Assembly (NCBI GenBank): GCA_905250075.1
Contig: CAJNOP010000652.1
Location: forward strand, 35,873 to 99,872
Length of the DNA stretch: 64,000 nucleotides
Direction of reading: 5' to 3'
Origin: Rotaria sp. Silwood1
Taxonomy: Eukaryota > Rotifera > Eurotatoria > Philodinida > Philodinidae
Below the pieces are notes generated by a model. That model made no database searches. It was not told the DNA's origin and saw only the letters and a list, made by a program, of their open reading frames with translations. Shown in pieces: positions 1-11,300 of the stretch (the first letter of the stretch is position 1; the number at the start of each line of letters is the position of its first letter). The position numbers and the translations under genes are program-made.

Positions 1-1400
1 AGAAATTTACACTACCACCACCCTTTCGTTCTGTTATTCTACGCACAGAGAAATGACATTTGTTAAAAGAAAAAGAGAAACTGACATGAAAGCATTTCGC
101 ACAGAACGGAGAAGTGCTGATGTCTTGGCCAATTTTTTCGAACAATTAGAGTGTGTGTACCGATGGAGAAACGATTTACCTCCAGCCTTCTCCTATTCTC
201 TTTATCAAAAAAAAATAAAGGTATACGCTCCCTTTGACATTGGACGATGATGTAATGCGGTAATATTGATGGCTAAATGGAAAAGTAAAACAAAAATTAA
301 TTAATAATATTTGTATACAGAAAAAACGAGAAACACCTACCTTGCTGTTATATAAAAGCATAACAAATTTTTCATCGATCTGTTTTATTGTTGCACTCGA
401 GAAGAATAAGAAAATCTCATTTTTCTTCCATTTAGCAGAGTGAGTTGATAAAAAATGCTGTCTTGAAAAATTTCCCATACTCTCAATCTCCATCCAGTAT
501 TTTTAATATTTTAATTTTCGAGGTTATGGTTTGTTATACGTTTTATAACTGTATCAAATTCTTACGTCATATTCATAGAGCAATATTTTTCCAACATGTG
601 ATTGATTAATAGGGTACACGATACTATTCATTCAGCTGAGCAAAGTGTATACTTAATTTAACATATATTGAATGAAAAACAAAATCAACAATTTATTGAT
701 AATTTAAATATACAATGACACAGAGTAAGAATTCTACAGTATCCACATTTTTTAACATTCTACTATTGAATTTAATTGTTCTACTATTACAATGACTTCT
801 TATATTACGCCAACTGTCATTCAAAACAAATACTGAGCCGTTGTTATAAACGTCAACGAAAGTAACTACCAAATAGTTCGCATTATAATGGAGGGAATTG
901 TAATTTTTCGTGAAATGAAATTAATCTTACGTGGATAAATTCATTACAAAATTCATCAAAATTATACCAACAAATACAAAAGAAATTAAATGATTTCCGC
1001 TTTATCAGTATTACTCAGTAATGTCCAAGAACTGAACAATAAGAATTCCTAATCTGCCAAGGAATTGTTACCGTTACCATGGCAATTGTTTAGGAAAATG
1101 GGAATTGGCCATTAGTTCCACCGTTCACAAAAGTTAATATGACACTTTTTCTGAAATAGTTTTCGCATCCATACATTTATTTTCACAAAGTTCTTAATGA
1201 AAATGAGTGTAAGAGCAAAACATATGACAGATACCGCATTTTTAAATATTACATTGATGGAACTGTGGAAGAAGTTCTAATTCTCAGTACTTGGACCTCC
1301 CTCCCTTGCTCGGCAAACTTCGAAATTATTTTTCATTTTTGATATCTTCCATCGAAAACTCCACTTCATCAATGTTGAACTCATTCTTCGCTGTATCTGT
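1..1400. other. AT-rich stretch with no recognisable gene
   Basis: The only open frames are short (65-105 codons) and have no familiar motif or splice-supported extension. I see no RNA gene. It ends at the first telomere-like hairpin. Confidence 0.5.
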
Positions 1401-1410
1401 TGTCTGTGCA

Positions 1411-1533
1411 AATGGGTGTGGGTGTGGGTGTGCACGAACCAAGCGGCGACATCCATATCCACACCCATACCCATACCCACACCCACACCCACACCCCACA
1501 CCCATACCCCACACCAACACCAACACCCACACC
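1411..1533. repeat. Telomere-like hairpin: TGTGGG tract then CCCACA tract
   Basis: A short G-rich arm (GGGTGTGGGTGTGGGTGTG) is followed after about 25 bp by a longer C-rich arm of CCCACA/CCCATA units. The unit matches the TGTGGG repeat I recall as the bdelloid telomere repeat. The arms can fold on each other. Open frames here translate to His/Pro/Thr or Gly/Val/Cys repeats and are not genes. Confidence 0.8.
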
Positions 1534-1727
1534 AACCCTCGCTATTGTAATATAGATTTATTTCAGATCGAATTAGTCTCCTCGCATTCTGTCTGTTTCT
1601 TATGAATAAAATATTCATTATGTTGAAAACAACAGATCTGACAACAATTGGTCAGATAGATTCGTTAATTTCAATGTATGAAATCTACTTCATCCAAATA
1701 AATTGTATTACTTGATAGTGAAATTTG

Positions 1728-1842
1728 GGGGCGTGGGTGTGGTTGAAGAGACCGTGAACACCAACACTCATACCCCACCCACACCCATATCCACACCCAC
1801 CCACAAACCCATCCACAGCCACACACCCACAGCCACAGCCAA
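1728..1842. repeat. Telomere-like hairpin, second copy
   Basis: A G-rich arm (GGGGGCGTGGGTGTGG), a spacer containing TTGAAGAGACC, then CCCACACCC-type repeats with variants (CCACAGCCACA). The order is again G-rich then C-rich. The spacer resembles the GAAGAGA spacers of the copies near 18.37, 53.97 and 61.60 kb. Confidence 0.75.
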
Positions 1843-2106
1843 ACACAAATGAAAACAGTACTCTGTTTTCTTTTCTGTCTCTAGAGCTTCTTTCAAGATA
1901 CGACTGATAACAGCAAAATCGAAGGAGTAAGGTGAGATATTACTTGACAACAAACTCGCAGGATGATAACAGCAGGAATCAAGTTCTTTGTTTTGCTAAT
2001 ATTTGCTTTTATTGTCCCACGAACAAAGTGCAAAGCGCACAGTACAGCATAAAATTAGATACGTAAGAAATAGGAAGAATACAAAGAATAGGAAATGGAA
2101 TGTGAG

Positions 2107-3071
2107 CAGAGATGAGCAAGTGAAGTGAAAAATGACTTAAGTCAAAGTCAAGTCAAACCAAGTCAAAAATGGCTTGAATTGACTTTGACTTGAAGAAGGA
2201 CCCGATGATTTGTGACTTGACTGTGACTGGTGACCATCTGTTTTTCGATTGACTGGTGACTTGGTATGACTGGACTTGACTTGACTTGTGACTTGCCGAA
2301 AAAAATGCAAATCAAGTCAAATATATTTGTGTGGTTATATTGTATATTCGATTTAAGAAGCCTGACGTTATCCTTTTTCTATTGTGAAGTTTTGCACTTT
2401 TATCATAGCTAGTATAGAGAAAATCTCCATTTTCTGTTTATCATAAATATGAATAATTGTTATCGAATAACTGAAATGCATAACGTTGTTATTAGTAGTG
2501 ATATAACCAATGATAATAATTTAAGATGATTCGTGCATTGTTCATTTTATTAAATCCAGTTAAATTTATCTCCACATTTATTTAGTTTAACATGGCTGAA
2601 GTCCCGTCACAAAATGATTATGATTCTGATATTTCACATGCTTCTAGAAATGTATCTGTATTTTTCTCTGGGCCAGCAATTTCTTCCAAAATGCCAAGAA
2701 AGATATTTAAAATGTTAAACATCTTAAGATGTAATCAAGGATTAATTTAATTATTCTATAAAGAAATTGATACGGGACAAAATTAGGAAACTTTAAAGCA
2801 ACTGAACTTGTGACTTGAGACTCGAGTCAAGACAAAGGTTTGACTTGGTCATATAACTTGACTTTAAGGCACGTCTTAACTTGACGTAAGACTTGAATTG
2901 TGACTTGACTTGACTTGATTTAAGTTGAAGTCGTTTGCTTCCTATCCATGACTTGACTCGACTTGACTTCAAAGTTTTGATTTTTTAGGCATGACTTGAC
3001 TTGACTTAAGTATGTTGTTAAAATGACTTGACTTGACTTGGGTGACAAAAAACGCGAGTTGCCCATCTCTG
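2107..3071. mobile_element. Non-autonomous hAT element with 8-bp target duplication
   Basis: The left end starts CAGAGATGAGCAA and the right end is the complement of CAGAGATGGGCAA, a typical hAT terminus. Identical 8-bp direct repeats AATGTGAG flank it at 2099-2106 and 3072-3079, which fixes both ends of this 965-bp copy. Many GACTTG / CAAGTC subterminal repeats lie inside both ends (about 2140-2300 and 2810-3050), as expected for transposase-binding arrays. The middle keeps only a 52-codon frame, so the copy cannot encode a transposase. Confidence 0.85.
2592..2750 (+). pseudogene. Short frame inside the hAT element, possible transposase start
   Basis: A 52-codon frame starting MAEVPSQNDYDSD lies in the only non-repetitive part of the hAT element. 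Its position suggests the first exon of a deleted transposase, but nothing in it is diagnostic, such as a BED zinc finger or the dimerisation domain. It could equally be chance. Not assigned a function. Confidence 0.25.
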
Positions 3072-3079
3072 AATGTGAG

Positions 3080-3837
3080 TCATGATTATGCAATAAGAAG
3101 CAGAAATATGGAAACAAGGATATTTTATCATAGAGTCGGATAAAACGAAAAGGGCAATCGAAAGAGAATTGAAAACCTTTCTCAAAAAGTGGTTGATAAC
3201 AATATCATATATCGTACAATTCGATAAACACTTTGACGCTTAGTGGCTCATATATTTATCATTTATGTTGTTTTTGATCGTATAACTATCATAAATGAGG
3301 AACTGCAATTTCGATAAAAAGAAAGAGTTCGGCTAAGAGTTAATGGTTGAAAATACTACTGTTGTGGCTTCAGCCAAATCCTTTATTGTCAAGTAATGAG
3401 TTGATATAATAGTATCATTGCGATGTAATATGCAGATCACAATAAAAGAAAGCACTTCGTATGTTTATTTGATGACAAATTTCATACAAAGTACAGTAAG
3501 AAAAAAAAGGTAGAGATAAGAAAGACTTTTTCACAGGTGTCAGATGGAGAAAACCTTGTAACTTTGCCAAAGACATATAAAAGGCACAACCTGTTGAAGG
3601 CATACAAAATAAGATTCGTACACACTGGCGTCATCGATCAAGTATGTATATTTGATTTGCTAGATTATTAGGCCTTGTATAAAGTAACGGAAACCTAAAG
3701 AATACATGAGTGTAGACATACATGAATGGTTTAATGGCGACACCTTTTGCTATGCTTCGTTTCAACACAGAAACTTGTTCGAGCACAGATTGTGTTGGCC
3801 TAATGGTGTCCAAAGAACTGTGACGGCTCTGGCACTA
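3080..3837. other. Between two hAT elements, no gene recognised
   Basis: AT-rich DNA with only short overlapping frames on both strands. Nothing recognisable. Confidence 0.4.
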
Positions 3838-3845
3838 AAAGAAAG

Positions 3846-4001
3846 CAGCGACGTATTCAGGGGGAGAATGGGGGACCGACCACCCAACATGTTTAAAAAC
3901 CTGGAGGAGGAAGGATACGGATTTATTATTTTTCCCAACTTAAAAATTATCTTTTTTCCATGGCGGCCGCTCTCCTAAAAAAATTTTTGGGCACATCGCT
4001 G
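3846..4001. mobile_element. 156-bp hAT-type MITE with 8-bp target duplication
   Basis: The left end begins CAGCGACGTATTCAGGGGG, and the right end is the complement of CAGCGATGTGCCC. The 8-bp repeat AAAGAAAG flanks it at 3838-3845 and 4002-4009. The CAGCG-GT-TTCAGGGGG start is typical of hAT ends. A 90-codon frame (3706-3978) runs across the left boundary and is therefore unlikely to be a gene. TIR match beyond the first nine bases is poor, so the element is degenerate or old. Confidence 0.7.
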
Positions 4002-4178
4002 AAAGAAAGACAGATAAATTGTAAAAATAAGTTAGCGTACAAATGTATATGGATGTTGCTGCGAAACCGATAAAAGAGATCTACATTCATATTCTGCGGA
4101 TATTATTACATAGACGTTATTTTTTTTGTAACATTAAGAACAAAATACCCTAAAGGAGTGATATTAAGGGTTGTTAAC

Positions 4179-4446
4179 TTACGTTTCTTCAAGCATATCT
4201 GATGTTGAAAATGATACGCACATTATGTCGTTATGATCAGTTACTTCGTACAACAAATGCAAATCCAATTGAGTGTTGAGAAGCTGATCGTTAGAAAGAC
4301 GAACTAAATTCAAAACAATACTGCCATCCATATTAAGAAACTTTACCGTCCCTTGGATTTTAACAATAGGGTTGACTTGTCATCGGAATACTTTTTATTA
4401 CAGTGACAAGTTGAGATAAAGGCTTCAATTTGGAAAAGTCAGCCAT
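4179..4446 (-). pseudogene. Broken coding segment, product unknown
   Basis: On the minus strand a frame starts MADFSKLKPLSQLVTVIKSI at 4446. An in-frame stop lies just upstream, so this is a plausible true start. It terminates after about 28 codons. The neighbouring frame then opens at once and runs about 65 codons (VKIQGTVKFLNMDGSIVLNL onward) to 4179, where the end overlaps a good donor, AC|GTAAGT. The continuous coding-like character across a one-base frame change suggests a frameshifted first exon or a sequence error. I do not recognise the family. Confidence 0.35.
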
Positions 4447-4449
4447 TAA

Positions 4450-5035
4450 AGACTTCTACTTCCGATTTATAAACAAAGTAGAAGTATGTATTGCAATCAT
4501 GGAGCACAAAAGTTCTTTCTTTTTTATTCCTTTTCATGCAATATAAAATAAGGGTATATACCTTTCTTGTTTTATATGCGCGTATCAAAACTAATGTTGT
4601 AGAAATCAAAAACACAAATACTTCATCGAATCTGCAGATAAGAAGTCTTTATGTAGAAGCAGCTAAGTCCATTGAAGTTGTTCACCATCAGTAGTAGTAA
4701 TGAGCCATTTACGTTCCATTAAAATCAAATTAAGAGGGCATACAGAAATTTTCACATTTACACAATAAGGCAGAAGAAGTTATAAGTTTCATTGATTTCT
4801 CTAACTAACGAGGGACCATCCCCAGGTGTTCCACTCAGATTTCACTCGTTCATACATCATTCCATAGGGAACCTCGAGTTGGTAAAAAGCCTAAAAGGAT
4901 TTCGACCTACGGCTTTTCCTTCGGAAGTTATATCCAGTCTTCTGATTTTCCTACCGAAGATTGGCATCAAAAGAGAAATTCATAACTCGACCCAAGAAAC
5001 TTATAGAGTGCTGAAATTCTTTTTGGTGGCAGTCT
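4450..5035. other. No gene recognised; flank of the next transposon
   Basis: The 4491-4694 and 4792-5049 frames carry no recognisable motif. The second runs into the transposon that begins at 5044 and is not believed. Confidence 0.4.
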
Positions 5036-5043
5036 TAAAGATC

Positions 5044-5922
5044 ACGTAAGTAAAGTTAGCACCAGATTCGAGTAATTCTTGCCCCGATTCGCTCTATCAC
5101 TTGTGTTGGCTTTCTAAACAGGTGTGTTGAATGCAGAATTTAATTTTCTACCGAATGGCACTATTTTTAAGTAGGGTCGTCGAGTCTAAAATGGAGTTTT
5201 ACCCAAAAAACAGGCCCAAACCCCTTCGTCTGCGTAATTCTTACCATGATTTGCTATACGACTTGTGTTAATGTTCTAAACCGATGTGTCGCGTGCAAAA
5301 TTTCATTGCACATATAACACTATCCGTTACCAAGTTAACACAAGTGACAGAGCGAACTCGGACACTGATTATATTGAAAATGGAGTGTTGAGCTTGGTAT
5401 TTGGAGCAGAACCCCTATCTCATACCCGATAACAGCATATGAAAATAGAACCATTCGATAGAGAATTAAATTCTGCATTCAACACACCTGTTTAGAAAGC
5501 CAACACAAGTGATATAGAGAATCGGGGCAAGAAGTACTCTGAGAAAGGGGTTTTGGACCCGGTTTTGGGGGCACAACCCACATGTTTTGTCAGATGACAG
5601 TACCTGAAAATGGCATCAGTCGACAGAAATTCTAATTCTGCATGGAACACAATTTGTTAGAAAGTCAACACAAGTGATAGAGCGAATTCGGGCAAGAAAT
5701 ACAGTATGTGTGTTATTTTTACATAGGTCTAAATGCAGTATTTCGGGAAAAGTGGTGGTTTTTGCTCGAGGACCTCCGATCCCCCCCCCCCCTCCTTGGA
5801 TTTAGTACCATCAGATAGAGCATAAAATGCTGCACCTAACACAAGTGCTTCCAGAGTTAACATAAGTAAGAGGGCCAATCGGGGCAAGAAATACTAGAAT
5901 CTGGTGCTAACTTTACTTACGT
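5044..5922. mobile_element. 879-bp DNA transposon, 8-bp target duplication, no coding
   Basis: The ends are inverted copies of ACGTAAGTAAAGTTAGCACC, extended imperfectly to about 45 bp. The 8-bp sequence TAAAGATC flanks it at 5036-5043 and 5923-5930. Inside, a motif around CACAAGTGATAGAGCGAATCG recurs in both orientations near 5085, 5265, 5345, 5500, 5660 and 5860, like subterminal binding sites. There is no transposase frame. An 8-bp duplication fits hAT or related superfamilies, but the terminal bases are not the usual hAT CAG, so the superfamily is open. Confidence 0.8.
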
Positions 5923-6082
5923 TAAAGATCCTCTATATACTCTAAAAGTTTCATACTTCTCTCGCGTTCTATTCCCGAGTTATGGGACTTTTCTATTAGT
6001 AATGAAAATCCTGTCAGTTTCTACGTGGGTAAAGCTAGCCTCAGATTGGAGTTTTTTTCCGTTCGGATTCGTTCGTGTACTT

Positions 6083-6619
6083 GAGTAATATTTCGTTCAA
6101 CTTGAGTTGGTTGCAGAATTTTACGGTGAATCCGATGGTGTAAAGATCAAGAAAGTCGTCGTACAACAACTGGTACTTGATCCCGAAATACTGATTTTTT
6201 AAAAATTTTTTGAAAAGCATTTGCTGTCCCGATTCGCTATTTTACTTGAGTTAGGTCTAAAAATGGATCAGTTGGATTCAGCAGGAAATTCTGCATCGAA
6301 TGATATAGGGTTAGTATGCGGTCACCAAGCAAAAATTTTTCATATGGGTGAGGGTGAGAGTCACCATGAGCGGGTGCGGCTGGGTGAGGTAAAAAATTTT
6401 TGCTCGGTGATCTCATACTAAATCTAAACTGATCCATTTTTAGACCTAACTCAAGTAAGATAGCGAATCGGGACAGCAAATACTTTTCAAAAAATTTTTA
6501 AAAAATCAGTATTTCGAGATCAAGTGCCCGTTGTTGCTCGACGACTTCCTTGATCTTCACACCATTGGATTCACCGTAAAATTCTGCAACCAACTCAGGT
6601 CGAACGAAATATCACTCTG
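6083..6619. mobile_element. Fold-back element related to the preceding transposon
   Basis: Two inverted arms of nearly 200 bp (about 6083-6280 and 6430-6619) surround a short centre. The centre contains a second inverted pair (TTAGTATG...CAAGCAAAAATTT and its complement). Opposite-strand frames starting at 6221 and 6479 begin with the same 17 residues (MLSRFAILLELGLKMDQ), which directly shows the palindrome. The sequence just left, near 6021 (ACGTGGGTAAAGCTAGCC), resembles the terminus of the 5044-5922 element. This suggests the fold-back is a rearranged relative whose right terminus is lost. Confidence 0.75.
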
Positions 6620-6929
6620 TAACGTCTCCGTCGCATGCAGTGTATGCATGATATTTTCCTTTTCTTACTATTTGTTCTCATCTTATGGATTGTCCTTACT
6701 TTGTACATCATTTTGCACTTTGTCCCTATCTTAGTACTCTTCCCTTCTTTCCTTATTATCCTTCTCTTCTATATCATTTTCTCTTCTCTGATGGTCGAGT
6801 ATATAAGCGTATGCTTTGTATGTAAACGATGCGGTTACGGATATGAAGAAACATAATAAAGCGTAGTTTCATCAGCGCTAACACTTCTTCTATCTAAAAT
6901 CGTCACAAACAGTTCAGTAGATTTTTTCC

Positions 6930-7184
6930 GTTACCCGGGTCGATCAAAACGGATATCCGTTACGGGGCTGTTTTCGGACAGTAAACGATGAAAAAATGGC
7001 TAGTTTACGACCGTAAATAGTCCGTATTACGCCGTATACTTGACGTAGTAATACGGTACCATATACCGTGGCAATACGGCCGTATACGGCAACAAAATCA
7101 CTGTAGTACGGTCTGTAAAACTGCTTCCACTCATACGGCCGTAATACGATCCGTAAAGTAACCGTATCATTCGACCTGGGTAAC
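6930..7184. mobile_element. 255-bp MITE with 14-bp terminal inverted repeats
   Basis: The ends read GTTACCCGGGTCGA and TCGACCTGGGTAAC, inverted repeats with one mismatch. The interior is built from many copies of CCGTAT / CCGTAATACGG in both orientations. I could not find a convincing target duplication, so the superfamily is undetermined. An 80-codon minus-strand frame (6944-7186) fills it and reflects the repeats, not a gene. Confidence 0.65.
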
Positions 7185-7558
7185 AAAACTAAATTTTTTG
7201 AAGAACATGTTGAAACAACAGAAGTTCATTCGTCATCGAATTCCGCGGCCTCTAACGCTTTATTAGAAAACGCTAAATAAACTATGAATCCCAAATTCTT
7301 GTAATATAAAATTATCTTTGCTCTGACATATGAGTAGTGTAAAAACATATTCGTTTCTTCAATGTTCAAGAAGAAAAAATAGTTTTCGATACTTCTTCAT
7401 ACTTCACAGTACTTTTCGTATTTCTCTTCCGAAGAGGCAGTCTATCTGAGCCATGACTGTTTCATGCAGAAACTATTCAATTCAGAGCCCTATATCCCTA
7501 AATTTGAGATTTATGGTCAGCAGAAAGGTTCTAAGAACTTTGAGCAAAAGCCGTTTAA

Positions 7559-7767
7559 CCCTCTCACGGGCGATGGTACATACATGTACCACATTTTGTT
7601 TCTGATCATACAATTACAAAATATTAGGACCAATAATTCGATACGAGGGTGGGTGTGGGTATTAACCTTCTTGCAACAACAACACACACCTCACACCCGC
7701 AAGGCCTACCGAATGGCACCAAAATCATTGGCAGAAATTGATTAGCTAGAATTCGCCCTTGAAAGGG
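7559..7767. mobile_element. piggyBac-like MITE flanked by TTAA
   Basis: TTAA at 7555-7558 and 7768-7771 flanks ends that read CCCTCTCACGGGCG and the complement of CCCTTTCAAGGGCG. The TTAA target and CCC-starting TIRs are the signature of piggyBac-type elements. The copy is 209 bp, has no coding capacity, and contains a telomere-like hairpin at 7647-7701. Confidence 0.65.
7647..7701. repeat. Small telomere-like hairpin inside the piggyBac-like MITE
   Basis: GAGGGTGGGTGTGGG, a ~20-bp spacer, then ACACACACCTCACACCCGC. It is degenerate and follows the same G-then-C order as the other copies. Confidence 0.5.
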
Positions 7768-7771
7768 TTAA

Positions 7772-8322
7772 AAAATGTCGTTCAATTCTCGAGATATTCA
7801 AATCTTCCTAAGGACTCTGAAAGAAAACAATATTTCTTTACATTTTTGTATCATACCTATGAGTTCTCCAAATATATATTATCCACTTGAAAGTTTTACT
7901 GTTATCAGAAAATTTGACTCTGAAGTAGTAAACAAAGTTTTGGTTGCATGTGGCTCTAATTGAATACAAATGTCAATATAAATGCAATTTATATCTACAG
8001 AGATGCCAAATCCCACACTCACATCCAAACCTACCTTCGCATTCACACTCAATTAATACATGAACTAAGAATAGAATTCTATTATTACCTGTTACATCTC
8101 ATCATTCATCTTTTATATAAATTTCGAGAACGCTTAATAAAAAAAAAGAACTTGTCTACTTTAAAATTGATAATGAATACATTATTATATTTTAGATATT
8201 TGAATATTTGGTCTTTCTGAATACTGCACATACTGAAATCGTCGACCAGAAAAAGACAAGTAGTTTACAACAAGAAACAAACTTCTTAAGCAATCGATTA
8301 TTCAACATCATTTCAAACTTAA
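7772..8322. other. Upstream region of the giant SecA-like gene
   Basis: Short frames at 7775-7963 and 7960-8220 have no recognised motif. The segment presumably contains the promoter and 5' leader of the 8323 gene, but I see no defined promoter element. A TAA directly precedes the 8323 ATG in frame, so no in-frame extension is possible without splicing. Confidence 0.4.
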
Positions 8323-11300
8323 ATGGATGAGGATATAGATATTGACACCGTTTTATCCAATCGACTGGAAGAAAGTAAACAAAAATATCCTAAACGTTTT
8401 CCAAGATCGATTTATGCACTTAAAGCTGTTCATAATAATGTACCAAATGAGTGGAAAGAACGGTTGCTACAAGCAAGAAACACAGGCAATGGACAACGTG
8501 TTATACTAATTCCTTATAATATGAAAAGTAATCATTGGGCTGGAATCATCTTCAAGTTTCAAACAGACAAAGAGATTGAATCGGCTCAATTCATGGATCC
8601 AGTCGAATATTCTGATTTCTTTCCCGAAACATTACAAAATGAATTCTCTGAAATTTACCTAGATGCTGCTTTACGTTGGACTTTTGTTGAAAAACATCAT
8701 GATCCAAGACAAAGTGCAAATTTAACTATTGAAAATTTATTAAAAGCGGCCGATGAAGCTCAACTTACAGATGAACAAGAGACAGGTATAAGTCGTTCAT
8801 ACGAGCAAAAATCTGACGTTCGAAATGCAGCTAGTTCTTTGATTGACAAAGATCGAAATTTTTCAACATCAACTATGTCTCCAAATCAAAAACATATATC
8901 GAACAGAGAATCTGAACCGTCAGAAATCCCGAATACACCTAAAGTATCAATGAAATCACCCGAAACATACCAATCAAGTCCACAGTATCATCAACAGGAT
9001 AGAAATAACATTAGTAAAGAACAAGGAGACTCTTCCACACAGCCAATAAATTTGAGAAGCTCTAGTAGCGAAACTAGAAATTTCGAATCTTATACAAGCA
9101 GTTCACAAAATAGTGATGAAATCGATCGTTCGATAACAAAAGAGAGTCTAAGAAACATATATAATGACTTCAGCTTGATGCCACCTTGTTCAGAAAGATC
9201 TATCATTTATTTACTATATTTACTATCGCTAAAGATAGCGAATCGTGAGATAGAAATCGATGATAATATGGAAATACCTAGTCAAATAGAAAGAGAAATA
9301 GCACAGCAGCTCAACTACTTAAAGGAGAGATTAAATGTAGAAGAAGTAAAGTCTATAGGAATTCAAAATTTAATAGATACATGTTCAATCAATGTAAAAG
9401 ATAAAAATTGGTCAGCTGCTCTGACAACGATGAAAAAATTATTCAAGCAGCTTAGTCCATTAAATATGCAAGAATTATTTAGGCTTATTGAGAAAGTTGA
9501 TGATGCAGCACATTTAATAAAAAACAAAAATATTATTCTTTTCTTGGGAGAAACTGGATCAGGTAAATCAACAACTATTCATTTTCTTGCGGGCTCTCAA
9601 ATGCAACGTGTAATATTGAATGGATTGAATCACATTAGTCCCATTAATATAAAAAATTCTGATCTAAAAAAAGTAACAACATCACCATCTGCTCGATCTG
9701 AAACTCGATATATAACTACTGTTACAGTAAATTTCAAAGATGTTGACGGATATACTGATGGTGATATCATTCTATGTGATACCCCAGGATTTGAAGATAC
9801 GAATGGACCAGAAATTGATATAGCAAATGGTATTGCTGTTGTTAGAGCAGTAAAAGGATGTAAAAGTGTAAAACCAGTTGTATTAATTAGTTATAAGAGT
9901 ATTGGTGATAGATGTCGTGGTGTAAAAGAATTAGCTCATGTTTTAGTCGGGCTAATTCCAGGAATTAAAGATAATATTAAAGCTTTTTCCTATATATTTA
10001 CGAAATTTCCAGAAGATGAGAAAAAAACAATTCATGCATTATTAAAAGATATCAACAATCAATTGAACGAAGAAGAAAAATCAAATGTTAGTTTTATAAG
10101 TTTTTTAAAAGATATGTTAAAGAAAACAAGCAAATCAGTACGAGTATTAGATCCAATCAGTGATCAGCCTGGAGAGATTCTTGATGAACTTGCAGAATCT
10201 GCTTCTATTTCTTCTCCAGATGAAGTTTTTCAATTTTATATTACAGAAAAATCAAAAACTACTGTACAGGAACAAGTAAGAAAACATCAATTAAGTATTA
10301 TGTCAGCAACTAAACGTTCTGAATATCCCTTTTTACAATATAAACTTGCTCAATTGAAACAATTAAATAATTTCCTTGAACAAGATTATATTGGACAAAT
10401 CTATGATGATTGTGTTCGACATATAAGCAAACATCTCTCGGAGGAATATCAAAATGGTATTGCCATATTAAATCGTTGTTTAAACAATCAAACCGTTATA
10501 AGCATTAACGATATTGAACAATATCAAAAATGTATTGCTCATGCTAAAGATGCAGATCAAATAAGGAATGACTATTTAGAAAAAGAAGTTGTTCATAGTA
10601 GTGCATTTTTTGTATATCTAGATCAACAAGTAGACATCATACTTAAATCTTTAGAAGAAAAAGATATTGATGATTCATCAGCAAAAATTTGTTTAGATAA
10701 AATAAAAGTTCTTTCTATATATTTTTCAAATATCAATGATAAATATAAAGATGTTCGTCGAATTTTTTCTGAAAAGTATGATTTAATAGTTAAATCATAC
10801 AAAAATTCCGTACTCGAGAAAAATTTTCCTAACGTTGCTAGAGATATAACAAAATTATATGATGCAAGTACTATATTAGAACAGCATTTAAATCATGAAT
10901 ACATGACAACAAAATATAGAGAATTAAAAAAATATTTTCTTGACATATTAAATGATTCAGTTTCAAAACTAAATTATATACTTTCTCAAGAAAAATATGG
11001 AAATGAGACTATAGAAAATTTAAAAGAATTTGTACGTATGTTTGAAACAGTTAATAACACATTTACTTTGCAACCTCATATCTCAAAAGAAGATATTAAT
11101 CAAATCTATGAAGAGTTTTTATTAAAAATTGTGAATCATTATGAACAGATTGATGAAAAAATCATGACAGAACTTAGAGGTCAATGTTCATATCGTGAAA
11201 TAGAACAATTATTCAAAGAAATTACTTTAATTAGAACAATATCTATTATTGAATCAAGAACTAATCATACTTATTATAAGACATTAGAACATATATGTGG

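Noticed and set aside
1277-1618. Long overlapping frames on both strands in the CCCACA/TGTGGG tracts (also 18075-18617, 46985-47464, 58669-59028, 62989-63866)
   Set aside because: They translate to His/Thr/Pro or Gly/Val/Trp low-complexity strings dictated by the repeat and exist on both strands.
3706-3978. 90-codon plus-strand frame
   Set aside because: It crosses the boundary of the hAT MITE at 3846 and has no motif.
7750-7762. GAATTCGCCCTT, identical to a common TA-cloning vector junction
   Set aside because: The match is 12 bases, with no other vector sequence around it, and it is explained by the right end of the piggyBac-like MITE.
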